64,000 nucleotides of DNA from Meloidogyne chitwoodi (lineage: Eukaryota > Nematoda > Chromadorea > Rhabditida > Meloidogynidae), in contig JACZZP010000014.1 in the NCBI GenBank assembly GCA_015183035.1, positions 434,001-498,000 of the forward strand. The letters run 5' to 3'. Both the position numbers and the translations under genes were made by a program. A model generated the notes under the pieces. The model saw only the letters and a program-made list of their open reading frames with translations. It had not been told where the DNA came from and did not search any database. Each line of letters opens with the position of its first letter. The first letter of the stretch is position 1. Shown piece after piece: positions 22,306 to 36,700 of the stretch.

Positions 22306-22646
22306 CCGGAGGTGGACCAGCGTGTTATGCGGCCTGTCAAGCGGTAGCAGCAACAGCGTGTCTCGCAACGTTATTTCTTTGGGGTCCATGTTATGCTGCG
22401 TTTCAAGTTTTTTATTTTGATAGTGTTAGGATATTAAAAGTGACTTGCACTTAATCGTGTGCAAAAGCCATCAATTTTCATACTAAAATTTTTTATTTTC
22501 AGGCAGCTTGTGCTGTAATCCTGGTTGGTACGGCAACGTATCCAGCATGCCAAGCAGCTGCTGCTACAGCTTGTGCTGCCACAGGACCGGTCTTTCCGGT
22601 ATGTTATGCCGCTGCACAAGTGGCCTGTGCTTGCATGCTACTTTAA
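22306..22646 (+). CDS. Small Cys/Ala-rich protein, 5' end unresolved
   Basis: Two exons (22306-22406 and 22503-22646) encode a repetitive, Ala/Cys-rich chain with units such as GPACYAACQAVAATAC, YPACQAAAATACAATGPVFP and VCYAAAQVACAC. Small proteins of this look occur in nematodes; no function is known to me. The frame stays open upstream to 22245 with a very hydrophobic stretch (FSIIFLISSVFFFISA) that would make a good signal peptide, but there is no ATG there. The DNA also looks like a pyrimidine-rich splice acceptor ending 'tatcag' at 22305. So the start is either on an unseen upstream exon, perhaps in the 345-base repeat, or the gene is 5'-truncated. Confidence 0.6.
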
Positions 22647-22757
22647 GGAGTAAATGATGTGTATTTGAAAAGAACGTTTAATTTTGATGCTTTAATTTAT
22701 TGACAATGAATTATCTTTCATAAAATTTATGTATTTGTAAATGATAAAAAAGATATA

Positions 22758-23678
<921 letters not shown>

Positions 23679-23884
23679 TGTTTGATTGCAAAAATCTGTT
23701 TAAATTTATAGCTAAAAATATTCTTTGGAAAATTCAGAGTTATCAAGACCTCTGTTTAAATTCCATTAAAACTCTAAAAGATTCAGAAGAATCTTATTTA
23801 CATAAATCTTAAAGGTTTAAGACGTCGCCCGCGATAGCCTCGCGATTACATAGCCCGAAAATTCTTCAAATCCATAGCGGGAAA

Positions 23885-24075
23885 AAATGTCAGTCATCAT
23901 GGCGGGACAAAATGTCAGTTACTCTGACGGGATAAAATGTCATTCACCCTGACGGGACATAGTCACATGAAGGGACAAAACGTCAGTCACCCTGATGGTA
24001 CAAAACGTCAGTCATCCTGATGGGACAAAATGTCTGTCACCCTGACGGGACAAAACGTCAGTCATCCTGATTGGA
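23885..24075 (-). repeat. Minisatellite, same 26-base unit in reverse orientation
   Basis: About seven copies of a unit like 'gtcaccctgacgggacaaaa', the reverse complement of the unit at 20825-21152. The flank (24118-24165) carries a TCGAATGA-type box, as does the outer flank of the other array (20757-20783). Confidence 0.88.
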
Positions 24076-24618
24076 CACAAGGGCTGTATCTCGGCCCGAA
24101 ATTGAGACCGAAGGCTGATTTTGATCTCATTCGGCATAACTCAACGAACTCTTTCGAATGACATAAATAATGCCCAGATTGGATAGTATAGTCCCTATGA
24201 ACAAATTTTTCAAAAATTAAACTTGACAAGACTCCCCTTAAAATATTTAACAAAATTAATCAAAAATATTTATTTAGACAAATTAACAAATCAAAATATT
24301 AATTTACATAAATAATGGGAGGATATTTGGCAAATTTAAATAATTATAAAAAATATAAAAATTTGCACAAGAATAAGTGTAAATATTTAACAAAGCAAGC
24401 AATTAAATAAAAATATTTTTAAATTATTTGAGCGTAATATGTAGTACATATTCAGAGTATATTAATAAAAAGTGATCAGATAATTTATTTTATTTTAATT
24501 TTTTTGGACTTTTAGTAATTATCATATAAATATCTAAAAGAATTGTTTAAGAATTAAATAAATTTTAATTTTATATTTATATTGCTAGTTTTAAAATTTA
24601 TCTTTCTCTTTTTTTATT

Positions 24619-25107
24619 TTAAAATGTAACAGCTCTAGGTGATGAATTTGTCATTTCTTGCATTCCAACAACCATTTGTTGTTTATTATTTTGTTGTTCT
24701 TCTGTTTCAATTCCAAAAGGATCTACTAAATTTTCTTCAGAAGATGATGAAGTTTCTTTTGTTGATTTAAATTGTTCATTATTTTCAACAGAACCAGTAT
24801 TGAGAAAACGATTATGTAATTTTTTTACTAAATCCATATGTGGAGGTTCCATTCCAAATTCTGCTCGGTACCTAATTTTTTTTAAATAAATAAAATTATT
24901 CACTTTTTATTTTAAAATGAAATATAAGTAATATAATAAAAATAAATTATAAAAATATTATTTATTTTATTTCTTAAAAAATAACCTTCGTGCAACTTGT
25001 GCAAAAGAATTTGTCTCTTCAAACCAACAAACCAACTTAGCCTTTTCTAACACACTAAGTACACGCACTCCAGTAGAAATTGCAGAACGAGTTATATAAT
25101 GCACCAT
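24619..25107 (-). CDS. DUF4817-type helix-turn-helix protein
   Basis: Two exons (25107-24986 and 24871-24619) give 124 residues. Residues about 15-75 (VLEKAKLVCWFEETNSFAQV, then RRYRAEFGMEPPH and RFLNTGSV) fit the short helix-turn-helix domain DUF4817 found in transposon-derived and regulatory proteins. In those proteins the domain ends with a conserved 'TGSV'. The rest is Ser/Glu/Gln-rich and looks disordered. No nuclease or transposase domain is attached, so it may be a domesticated DNA-binding fragment; that is inference. The family assignment rests on pattern memory, not a search. Confidence 0.65.
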
Positions 25108-28100
25108 TAATATTAATTAATTAATTAATTTTTAAAAAATATTATCTAAAAAATAAATAAAACGAAAATAATAATAAAAAGGTTAAAAAACATTTAAAAT
25201 ATGAATAATTTTTGTATTTATTTTTAATTTTTTTAAATTAATCCAATTTAATTATCATTATTAAACGTGTTTTTTTAATAAATTATAATTATTTTTATAA
25301 CAGTCGTTGGAGTAGTGGGTAAAACGCTCCACTTAAATGGCTAGGTTCAATCCCTGGCAGAGTTAGTAACCACAGTTTATTTAATTTATTAATAAATTGG
25401 CCATAAACTCTTTTTAAAAGACTAAAAATATATTTTAAAATTAAAAGAATTATTTTTCTAAAACTATTTATTTTTTATTTTTAGTTTATTTTGTTTAAAT
25501 TGACTTAAAAAAGTCAGTGATTATTTAAAAATTGTAAATAAATAAAAAAACAAATGCACATAACAAATACTTAAAAATAGAAAAATAGAAAACTCGTGCT
25601 ATTTTTTTTTGATGGAACGTTTTTCTGTTCTTTTTCTTATTGATGGGATGAAAAAATAAAAAAATAAAAATAAGTAGAGGGTAAAAGAAAAAATAAAATA
25701 AATATATTTTCAGTTTAATATTTAATTAAATATTATTGAGTTAAAAAAATATTAGATAAATATTAATTAATTTAATTATTTTTTAAAAGTTTAAAAGTCT
25801 TCTTGTGAGGAAAGTCAGCTGGTAAAATATTAAAATTTAATTTTCCTTTAAAATAAACTTATTCTTCCAACTTTTTTATTTACAAAAAGAGTCAATTAAA
25901 GTAAAAAAAACATTTGTTTATTAAAATAGAGAAAATAAAAAAGATTAAAATTAATTTAAAATATATATTTAATTATTAAAGAAAAGGTAAAACAAAATAT
26001 TAAATAATATTTTTAAATTCATCTTAAATATTATAAATTGCCTGCTGATTCAAAATTTTAAAAAATAAAAAAGAATTATTTTTAATATTTTTATGTAATA
26101 AACTCGTGACTATTATTTACACAAAAATATTAAAAAAATAGAAAAATGAATAAAAATGAATACTTTATAAGAAAATAATTAAATATTTCAATTTAAGTAA
26201 TAATAATAATATTATTATTAAAGGAAAATTCTAAAAAATATTTTAAATAAAATATTAGTAAATCACATTTGTCCAAAAAAAAACAAAAAATACTTTTAGC
26301 CTGACCAAACAAATTAAAAAAAATATTATTTGTGGACAGTTGGTTTATAAATATTTTATTAAATAATAAATAAGGGAAATAAATAAATATATTTATATTT
26401 ATTTAATACTACAAAGAATAAAATAATAAATCAAAAAAAAATAAAATAATTTTATTCTTTGTGCTCTTTATTATTAAATATATGACCATTTTATTATAAT
26501 AAAAATAAAATATTAAATATTTATATTCTTTGGTCTTTCAATTGTTTAAAAAAAACTCGGATGATTTTAAATGTGATAAATTGTGATATTTTGCATATTT
26601 TTTAAAAATAAATTTTATTTTAAATTTATTTAGATAATTAATTAATTATTGAATAAATAAATATATTTTTATTATTATTTTTTTAATTTTTAATTAAAAT
26701 AATTATTGTAAAAAAAATTATAATTTAATTTTTGAGGAAATTTTGTTTTTTAATGAATTATTAAAATTTATAATTATTTTTACGAAATAAAAATTATTAA
26801 ATTCTGAACGTTTTTAAAGATTTTGTTAATTATTAATTGGTCTTAAACTTGAAAATAAAATAAAATAAAATTATTTGTTTTTTATTTTATTAAAAGTAAT
26901 TTAAATAAATTATATTTTTGTTTTTTATTTATTTAAAAAAATGTTTTAAATAATTAATTTTTAAATTTTTTTAATTTTAGAATTTTCTTTAAAAATAATT
27001 TTATTTTTGGGAAATTAAAACTAAATTTTTTTTAAATTTTTTAAATAAAAAGTCTCGTGTGCTATTAAAGTGATTTATTTTTTTATTATTTTGTTTAACC
27101 ATGTGATTATATAAAATAGTCCAGACAAATAAAATAAATAAATGTAAACAAAAGATTAAAATTAATTTATTTATTTATTTTTTAATAAAAATATTTAAAT
27201 TAAATTAATTACCTCTAAATAATAAAAGAATATAAAAATTAAAATATTTATTAGAATCAATTAAAATAAATGCCAAATATAAAAATACATTAATTTATTA
27301 TTTTTAATTTAAATAAGAAAAATAAAATTAATTTTAATTAAAAAAACAAATAAAATAAATAAATAAATATATTATTTAATTAATTTTTTAATATTTTTTA
27401 AAATTTATTATCATTTTATAATTTTAAAAAATACAAAAAATAAATTAAATTAATTATATAAAAATATTCTTTTGAGTAATTTTTAGAAAAAAAATAATTT
27501 TAAATTTAATTAAATGATAATTTAAAATAATAATTAAAGTCTTTGGTAATAATAATATAAATTATTTAATAATTAAATCTGAATTTTATAAAATTATTTT
27601 ATAAAATTAATAGCTTAAAAATTCAGATAAAAAAGATAAAAACAAAGCTCAAAGTATATTATTAAATTAAATAAAATTAATTTAAATCTTTAAAAAGCAA
27701 AAGAGCTATTCTCCCAATTTCCCCCATTTATTACAGTCCCCTTTTCCCATTTAAAGTCTTCCCCCCGTCTTAAAATAGGTTCTTTCTTTTTATATTTAAT
27801 TTATTAAAAATTAGTTAATTAAAGAGATACTTGCAGTAGAAAAGTGGTAATTTAAAAATAAAAAAGAGATAATATTTTAATTAAATTGTCAAAATTAAAT
27901 AATAATATAATTAAAATATAATTTTATTTTTAAATAAATTAATAAAAATATTTTAAATTTAATAATAATTATTATTTTTTTTAATTTAGTTTAAAAATAA
28001 TATTTAAATAAATTAAATTAATTAAATAAACAATTATTTAAATAAAAAGAAGAGGTTTGTGTTTTAAATAAAATATTTTAAAAATAACTGAGAGAGACAA

Positions 28101-28831
28101 AATAATTAAATTTAAAAATAAAAACAATTAAATTATTAATTTATTTATTTATAGAAATATTTAAAATATATTTATTTTAATAATTATTTATTTTTTAAAA
28201 AAAGAGAAGTCTGTAGTAGTAAAGTAAAAAAATAAATAAATAAAGAGAGAGAGCTATATTTTAATTTATTTATTAGTAGAAGAGTGTATAGCCTATTTAA
28301 AATATATTTTAATTTAATTAATTAAAATATAGCTCTATTATAATTTATTTATTTATTTTAATACCATGATTTGAGAGTAAACAATTAATTAATTTTTAAA
28401 AAATAATAATATTTAATATATAATTTAAATAATTTTATATTTAATTTTTAAAAGAAAGAAATGAGGAGTTTTTATTTTTTATAAATTACTCGTCGCCTTG
28501 TTTTTATAGAGAAATTAATTTTTAGAATTTTGAGTAAAATATAATAATATTTTTATATAATTTAAATAAAATAATAATAAAATGTTAAAATAAAACAAAA
28601 ATAAAGGCTAAAATAATATTTATTTATTTATTTTTTTAAAGTAAAAATCAAGATTAAATAATTTTAAAAACAAATAAAAATATCTTGAATTTTCTCAAAA
28701 AAAAATAAATAAATAAAAATAATTTAAATAAAATCAAATTAAAGAGACAAAATAAATAAAGCAAAAATAATAATTAAATAAAATAATAATTTTTAAATAA
28801 AATCTCTTTCTTCAAAAATAAATAAAATATT
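25108..28831. other. Very A+T-rich intergenic region with one tRNA-like relic
   Basis: No gene is seen in 3.7 kb. Positions 25303-25375 have a polymerase III-like arrangement: 'gtagtgggtaaaacgc' then 'aggttcaatccctgg', a good box B with a T-arm. The anticodon arm is missing, so this is a degenerate tRNA or SINE tail. Confidence 0.5.
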
Positions 28832-31800
28832 TTAATAACATTTTGTCCCATTTGTTGAAAAAGAAAATGGCAATGGAGATGAAGAACTTGTTGAAGAAAA
28901 TATGTCAAAAATATCAACACCACCACTATTTCCATTTTTTGTTTTATTTTCTTTTATTCCATTATTATTAAGTTCAGAAGAAGAAATAATTTCTCCACCA
29001 CTAATTGTTGTTGTTGTCCAAGGAGAAAATGAATTATTATTATTTAAATTGTTTGAATAATTAAATTGGTCAAAGTTTTGTTGTTGTTGATGACCTTCAA
29101 ATAATAATTCATTTGAAATTGAACCAAATAATTGATTACAAGAATATTCTTGTTGTTGTTGACGTTTTTGATTTTCTTGAGCAGGATGAGGATCACCAAT
29201 GGCACCAAAATTAGACATCTTTATTATTTAAAAATAAATAAATAAATAAAATATTTATTTAAAAAAACCTTAACAGATCCACCATTCCCAACACAATTAT
29301 TATTATTATTAATAGGTCCATCTAATTCAAGTGAATTAAAAAATAAATGCAAATCATTTGAAGATGCTGCTGAATTTGAAGTTGTTGAATTATGTAATAA
29401 ATCTACTGATGATGGTGGACAATAATTATTATTATTGATACCATATATTGATGAAATATTATTATTATAAATATTATTATTATTGGTCATATAATGATGC
29501 TATAAATTAATTAAAAATTATTAATATAAAATAAAATTTTGTTTTTTTTAATATTCGAAAGACATAATATTCGATTTGTCTCATCAATCTGAGTTAAATT
29601 ATACTAACATTTAATTTATAAAAATAAATATGAGCTAAGATATTTGCCTTTAAAAATAAAAAAACTAAAGGGGGGACCAAGCACATTTTTAAATTATTAT
29701 TGGGGGGCTTTTCCTTCTTTTAAATTAATCACAACTTTTCATTCACGATAATTTTGATATTATACAACTAGAATAATGATCTAATTATATGTCCTTTGAA
29801 TTAAAAAATATAAAAAAGAAACCTCAATTTCATTGTTCTGTTGTAAATTAGTCTGTTGTCCACCAAATGTATTAATAAAATTATTATTTGAATTAAGTCC
29901 ACCATTATTTTGTTGTTGAAAATAAGGACTTGAAGAATCATCTTTATTATTAACTTCTCCTCCAAAATTATTATTATTATTACTTCGAGGACAGACAACA
30001 GCTAATGCACCATAATTAGGTCTATTAATTGAATTTGATTGTAAAGCAGATTGTTGAGCATGTAAAGCAGCAGACTTTAAAAATGAAATTAATAATTTAA
30101 ATTTAATAAATTAAAAAAAAATAAACATTTAAATCAAAATTAGCAATTGAAGCATTTGGATCAGTTAATGGCATATTTCCTGTTCTTTGATAAATATGAT
30201 TCTCAATTTCACGTCTAGCAGCTTCTACATTTTCTGGTAAACCAGTAACTTCAAAAATAGGTTCACGTTCTCGACTTGGAGTAATTATATATGTGTGGGT
30301 ATCCTTTAATTTTATTTAAATAATTAAAATTAATTTAAAAAATTACTTGCTGAATTCGTTTAATTGTATTTCCTTTTGGACCAACTACCAAACCAACAAC
30401 ACGAAGAGGTACACGAACATAAGCAGTTACATGTCCTGGTGCTGGACATGCACCCTTTAATTTAAAATAAATAAAAATTAATTTTTATTTATTTTTTTAA
30501 ATAATTAGTCCCCTTTAATATTTCTTTTTTGGCAACAATTTATTATACAAATATGCAAAAAAAATATCGAGGTATATATATATTGTTTGCTTGTTTTTCT
30601 TTTTTATTAAAAAATAAAAGAAAATGATAGCTCAAAAATAAAAAATATTTTTCTTTATTATTTTTGTATTGTCTAAGGCTTTTTTTTATTTGTTTAAAGG
30701 AGAGTTTTTATTTATTTGTTTTTCCGGTGTTTTTAGGAAAATAAAAATATTGGAGACTTTTTCTAATTTTTACAAAACAATTAGAGAAAAATAAAAAAAG
30801 GGCCAAAACAAATAAATTAATAAAAAAAAATATTTTTTTAGTGGGTCATCATTTTACAGAAAAAAGTAAAAAAAATCAATTTTTAATTTAAATAAATTAA
30901 TTTAAAAAAAGGAATACTTGGCTATGTCTTCGTGAAGCTCTTATTTGTGTAAAATGTTCAGCAGCACATTCAATTTCACGTCTAGCCTCAATAACATCTT
31001 CATGGCGGCCAGTAACGACAAAGACAGGCTCTTCACCACGAACTGGTGTTTTTATATAAGTATTGGTCTTTGCACGAAGTGCTTTAATTTTACAACCTAA
31101 AAAATTAAATATTTATTTTTAATAATTAATAATAAATTTAGTTCCCCTCATTCATTTTTTATTTTAAAGTAATATTTTAGTTTACTTATATTCTATAAAA
31201 ATGTTTGCATAAATTATTATAAAAAGGCAAAATAAAGAGAAAAAGAAATAAGATGATTAAGCATATTTTTAAATAAATACCTTTTTAATAAATTAAATAT
31301 TTTTATATTTTATAAAAAAAATATAATTAAGGAATTAAAAAAAAATAAAACCTCCCTGGGTGTTTTAAATATCAAAAAATAAAACATTTGTCTACTTAAA
31401 AAAATGTCAATCACAAATAAAAAAACCTTTTTTAAGGGGAAAATATATTAAATTGCAAAAAATAGAGGGGAACATTACAAAAAATAAAAAATGTGATGGC
31501 CATTAAATTATTCCATCAAAAAAAAAATATTATTATTTTTTAAATAAAAATAGGCTTCTTTTAATGTCATTTGTTTTTTATTATTCTTTTTTTAATATTT
31601 AAAAATGACCTACACATTTTTATTAGAGAGGGATTTTTTGCTAATAAAAAATAAATCTTATAAAAATTAAAAAATAGTTTTTCTCTTTTTTCCTTTCAAA
31701 AATATATTTAATTTTAAAATAATTTAAAACCTTGTCTTCCAACAATTTCAGCAACATGTTCACTACTAGGTACTTCAACAGAATCAGTAGAATGTCGAGG

Positions 31801-32316
31801 ACCAAATCTAGCAAGTAATTGTTGTGGTGCCATTAAACCAGGAGAACAAGGAGAACCTAAAGCAGTAGAAGAGTCCACCAATTCAGAAGATTGAGGAGGA
31901 AAAAACCTTTTAAAAAATACAAAAATATATTTAATTAAAAAAAACAAAAAAATAAACCAAGCTCCAGGTATTGATTGTCCATTATTTATTTGTCTATGTC
32001 CACCACCACTACATCCATTTTCACTATTAATAATTGTTTTATTATTTTGATTTAACATAGTAGAAAATGTATTATTATTATTATTTATTGTCGTTGTTGT
32101 TGTTGCAAATATTCCTCCTCCACAATTATTATTAAATGTTTGTCCTCCCCCTAATCCTCCAAATAAAGGAAGAGGTTGTTGTTGTTGAGAAGAATTAATA
32201 TTATAATTATTTATAATATTTCCATCAAAATTTAAAGGTGGCGGTGGTGGAGATATTTGAGGTCGTAATGATTGTTGATTTAATAATATTTGTTGTTGAT
32301 TATTATTTATAATCAT
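28832..32316 (-). CDS. mex-3: MEX-3 RNA-binding protein (two KH domains)
   Basis: Eight exons give 622 residues: 32316-31958, 31906-31731, 31096-30918, 30454-30347, 30303-30127, 30074-29823, 29499-29269 and 29218-28832. KH1 (about residues 165-230) has [20 protein letters not shown] and KH2 (about 245-315) has [20 protein letters not shown]; both keep the GxxG loop. The pair and its spacing are those of MEX-3. The N- and C-terminal parts are poly-Asn/Gln-rich and low in complexity. There is no RING finger at the C-terminus, unlike vertebrate MEX3 proteins but like C. elegans. Known role: translational repression of maternal mRNAs for germline and embryo patterning, in cytoplasm and P granules. 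Introns 2 and 3 (about 630 and 460 bases) are long for this genome. The gene is isolated in gene-poor DNA on both sides. Confidence 0.95.
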
Positions 32317-33589
32317 TTTGAGCTAAAATATTTTATATTTTTTTTATGTCTTTTCCTCCTCTAAAAAAATTATTAATTAATTAAAATTATTTTTCTTAAA
32401 TTATTAAAAATACAAAAAATAATAAAAATATAAATAAAATAAATATTTTTTGTTTTGAGGGTATTTTCCCTAAGAATCTTTTTTTCTAAATTTTTCCCTT
32501 TTTATTCTATCCTATATATTTAAATTTTTTCTTTAAAATTATTTCCTAATGACACATTCTTTGCTTAAAAGAAACAAAGCCTATATAGTAATAATTAAAA
32601 AGTACAAGTTAAGGTAAAATTTAAAAAAAAATTATTTATTTTAAATTTAAAAAAATTCAATAAATCTATCTACCCACAAAAAGTGCAAAAAAAAATTTAA
32701 AATAATATTTTTAAAAATATATTTTTATATTTAAAAATATTAATTTAATGAAAGGAAAATGTAAATATATAAATAAAATTTATTTATTTATTTATTGGCT
32801 TTTGACTATTTGCGCGCCTTTTTTCAATTATTGACGCTTGAAAGAGTTATAATGGCGCATTGCGTGCATTTTGAAAGGTTTTTATATAATAAAAGTGACT
32901 TTTTCTTATTTTATAAAAAAGAAAGGATAGGAGAGAGACATAATAAATAAATATATAATTTTATACTCATTTATTTTGAAGGACTATTTTTTTATGTTTA
33001 CAGGCGAAAATCAGGCTAAAAGGGGTTAACCCTGAAAGACAACTTTTTTAACATAAACTGAATATTAATTATAATTAAATATTTAATTATATTAATTAAA
33101 TTAGAGTATTTGATAGACCTTTATTTTATTTAATTTAATTATTTGTTTAGTTGATATTTAGGGTAATTTGATTTTTAGGGTTTTGTTTTTCAAGGGTGGA
33201 CTCATCTAAAAAAAAGTAGAAAGAATATTAAATGTGTAAGAATATTTAAAGTCTGCTCAACTCATTTTTGGGAATTAGGTATATAAAAATTAATATTTTA
33301 AATTAGAAACAGTCGAAGGAAATATCCAAGCAGTATTTTAAGGTATCCCTGTCCACAATTGGATTTGGCATTTTTAAGGATTATTCCTGAAGAATCTCCT
33401 TATAAATTTTTAAAATAATTCAGAAAATATGATTTTGCTGGTCTTTATTTTAAAAATTAATATTTTTTGTTGTAGATAATCAAATAATTTAAGGAATTAG
33501 GCTAGAAAATGATTATAAAATTAATTAAAAATATAAAAAATAAAATTAAAAAGATTCTCTCGCATGGAAAATTTAAATTAAAACTTAAA

Positions 33590-33765
33590 AGTAGAGTAAT
33601 CGAGGTTTTAAGGAAAAACCGAGGATCTTGACCGATGTCGATAAAACCGAGATCGAGACCGATATCCAAAATTTACACTGAGAGACGAGGAAAACCGAGA
33701 CCGAGGTCGGAAAATAGGCGAGTCAGTCTCGGTGAATCCTCGACCTACTCTACTTATAAGTACTT
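33590..33765. repeat. Word-repeat island
   Basis: The patch contains many degenerate copies of 'accgagatcgag' in both orientations and is bounded by 'agtagagtaatcgagg' and 'cctcgacctactctact', which are inverted. It lies in otherwise A/T-only DNA. Confidence 0.5.
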
Positions 33766-36700
33766 AGTGATTGGAAGGTTATAATGCCAAAGTCATACTT
33801 CATACCTATAAAATATGAGCAAAATTGAAAATTCCAATCACTGCTTAAAGTAGGATTGCCACGACACAAATACCGAAAGATAAAGAGAGTTCGAGGAAAT
33901 TAACCAGATTATACCTGAACAACCCGCGAAAAAATAAAACCCGAAAAAGTATGTATAGAATGCCAACTAGTACCTAAAACGATAACCCTAATAACAACAA
34001 AATAATATTTTTTAATAAATTATTTAAATTAGTAAATTAAATATTAAAATAAATAATGTTTTATTTAAGGATAAAAAAGAAAAAAAAACAAAATTGAGAT
34101 ATGTTAGAAATTTAAAAATTAAATAAATAATTAAAAATAAATAAATTATTATTTTATTTTTTTAATAATTAATTAAAAAATAATTTAAATTATTTTATTA
34201 AAATACATAAAAAGGAAAAAAATTATTTTTTTATGGTAAAATAAAATTTTATTATTAAAAATAAAAAAAAATTCTTTAAATTTATAAAAAAATACTTAAT
34301 AAAATAAAAGAAATGAATAAATTAATAAAAATAATAATTTTTTTCAAAATTAAATGCCATTTCCCATAATAAATAACAAAAAAGGAAAGTAAAGGACTAG
34401 TAAAATAACAAAAACAAATAGTTGGCACTAAACAAATCGAAAACAATTTTTAAAATAAGCTAAGGCTGTTTTAGTGCCAAAAGAGTAGAGTAGTAGTAAT
34501 AGTAAAGGAATAGACAGACATCAACAATTGTGTATAAAAGAGAGGAGATATATACTAGAATATAAGTAGTTGAAGTGTGAATAATTTAGTACTAGTTAAT
34601 ATTTATGAAAGGCTAAAATGGCACATATATGTACATTAATATAAGGATAAAAGTACTTTTCTTTTCTTTCTTTTTTGCCAAATATCCAATCTCTTAACAG
34701 TTTGAGTCTTAGCCAAAAAAGAAAAAACTTTTAGAGTATTTAAAAAATAAATAAATAAATAAACTCGGAGAAACAAAAATAATTAAAAATGGTATTAAAT
34801 TAAGTAAAGGACATAATTCTTAAAAGATATTTTTTAAATTAATTTATAATAAATAATTTAAAACAATAAAAGAATATATAGTACATATATACATCTATGC
34901 TTTTTTGTTTTTAGCTAATTTTATTTTAATAAATATTATTTTCTTTCCCTAAACAATGAAGGGTTTCTCTAAGTAGATAAATAAATAAAAAATAAAAAAT
35001 AAAAAGATATTTATTTTTAAAGAGAGACAATAAATATTAAATATTTTTTAATTTAACCTAAAATATATTTTAAATAATATTTTCTCACAATCCAGCTGTG
35101 AGGATTTAAATAAGACAAAATGGAGAAAAGAGGAGTGTATTTAAAAGGAGGTATTTGAAGAAAACAAAAATAATTTAAAGAAGCTAAAAATTAAAAAATA
35201 AACAAATTTTATATTAAATTCTAAATTCTTTCAATTAAAAAATAAATATTTATCTCAATTTTAAAATTAGTCAGAATTTATTAAATAATTATAATATAAA
35301 TATATATTTAATATTTGGCATTATTAATTAAATTAAAATTTTAAATAAAATAAATAAACAGAGAATATTTAGAAAGTAAATTAATTAATTTTAAAATAAT
35401 TTAATATTAATTAAAATAATATTTTAAAATAAAATATAGCAGCTGTTTTAAAGAATGAATGACCTATCTCTCTTCTCTTATTAGTTACATTTATGGGCGG
35501 AGATATACACTGTGGATTATTATTTTGATTTTAAACCCCATATTTTTAATTATTTATCCATTTTTTTACCACAAATGTGGGTAACAAACAATTAAAAAAA
35601 AGAAGCGAAAGCTATATAATAAGAAAATAAGAGGAGAGATTTAATATTTATTTGGGAGAAGATTTTAATTATTTTGGGGTATTTTTTTAGATTTTGTTAA
35701 AATAAAATATATTTGTTTTTAAATAATTTATTTATTTATTTTTAATTTAGTTATTTTCTCATAACTCTCAATCATAAATTAATCAAATATTTTTTTAAAA
35801 ATAAAAGAATTAATATCTAAAAATTAAATAATATTTAACCCTCTAAAAGTGAATAACCAACCCCCCTTATATTTAAAAAGAAAAAATATTTAAAAAAAAA
35901 ATCTTTGATTATTTAAAATTTTTAATAAAAAAAAGTTAAAAAATTATGGAGAAGAGAATCTTTTAAAATAAATTAAATATTATAAAAATTTAAAAGAATT
36001 AATATTAAATAATTAATAAATATTTATTTTATTAAAAAAATAAAAAAATATATTTTTATAAAATACAAACAATTTTTTTATATATTTTTATATATTATAT
36101 GGTAAAGGATGGATTAAGTGAAAAGAGGATTTAACGGTGCTCTCTCCAAAAATGGTCAGAGCTTTGGGTCAGAAATAAAAAATATAAGAGGAGAGATTTT
36201 TTTGAATTATTTCTAAATAAAGGAACGGGTTATCCTTTATATTTATTTATTTATTTTTAGCTTCTCACAATTGTTGAAAAAAGGGTTAAAATAAATAAAT
36301 ATATTATTATTATTATAGTTTTTAGGTAAAAAGAAGGGAAAGGACCGCCCGTTGACTACTTTTTCTTTTTCTTTTTTTTTGTTAGCCATTAGAAAATAAC
36401 CACCACACCAAAATAAATAAATAAATATATAAACCCTCCCAAACATTTTCTGGTTATTATAATAATGGTCATTTATTGTTTTGGTCATTTTAAGGGAAGA
36501 GAAGAAGAGGAAATTTATTTAAAATAAATTTAAATAAAATGTATTTTTTAATTAATTTACATAAATTGTTTGAAGGAAAATTTATTTAAAAAAAAAATTA
36601 AAAAAGTCTAGGTAATTATTAATTTTTTAAATTAAAATAATAATAAATAAATGATTAAATATTTATTATTTTTAAATAATTATTATTTATTTAAGAGAAT

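Noticed and set aside
25303..25375. tRNA gene
   Set aside because: Box B and a T-arm are present but the anticodon arm cannot be formed; kept only as a tRNA-like relic.
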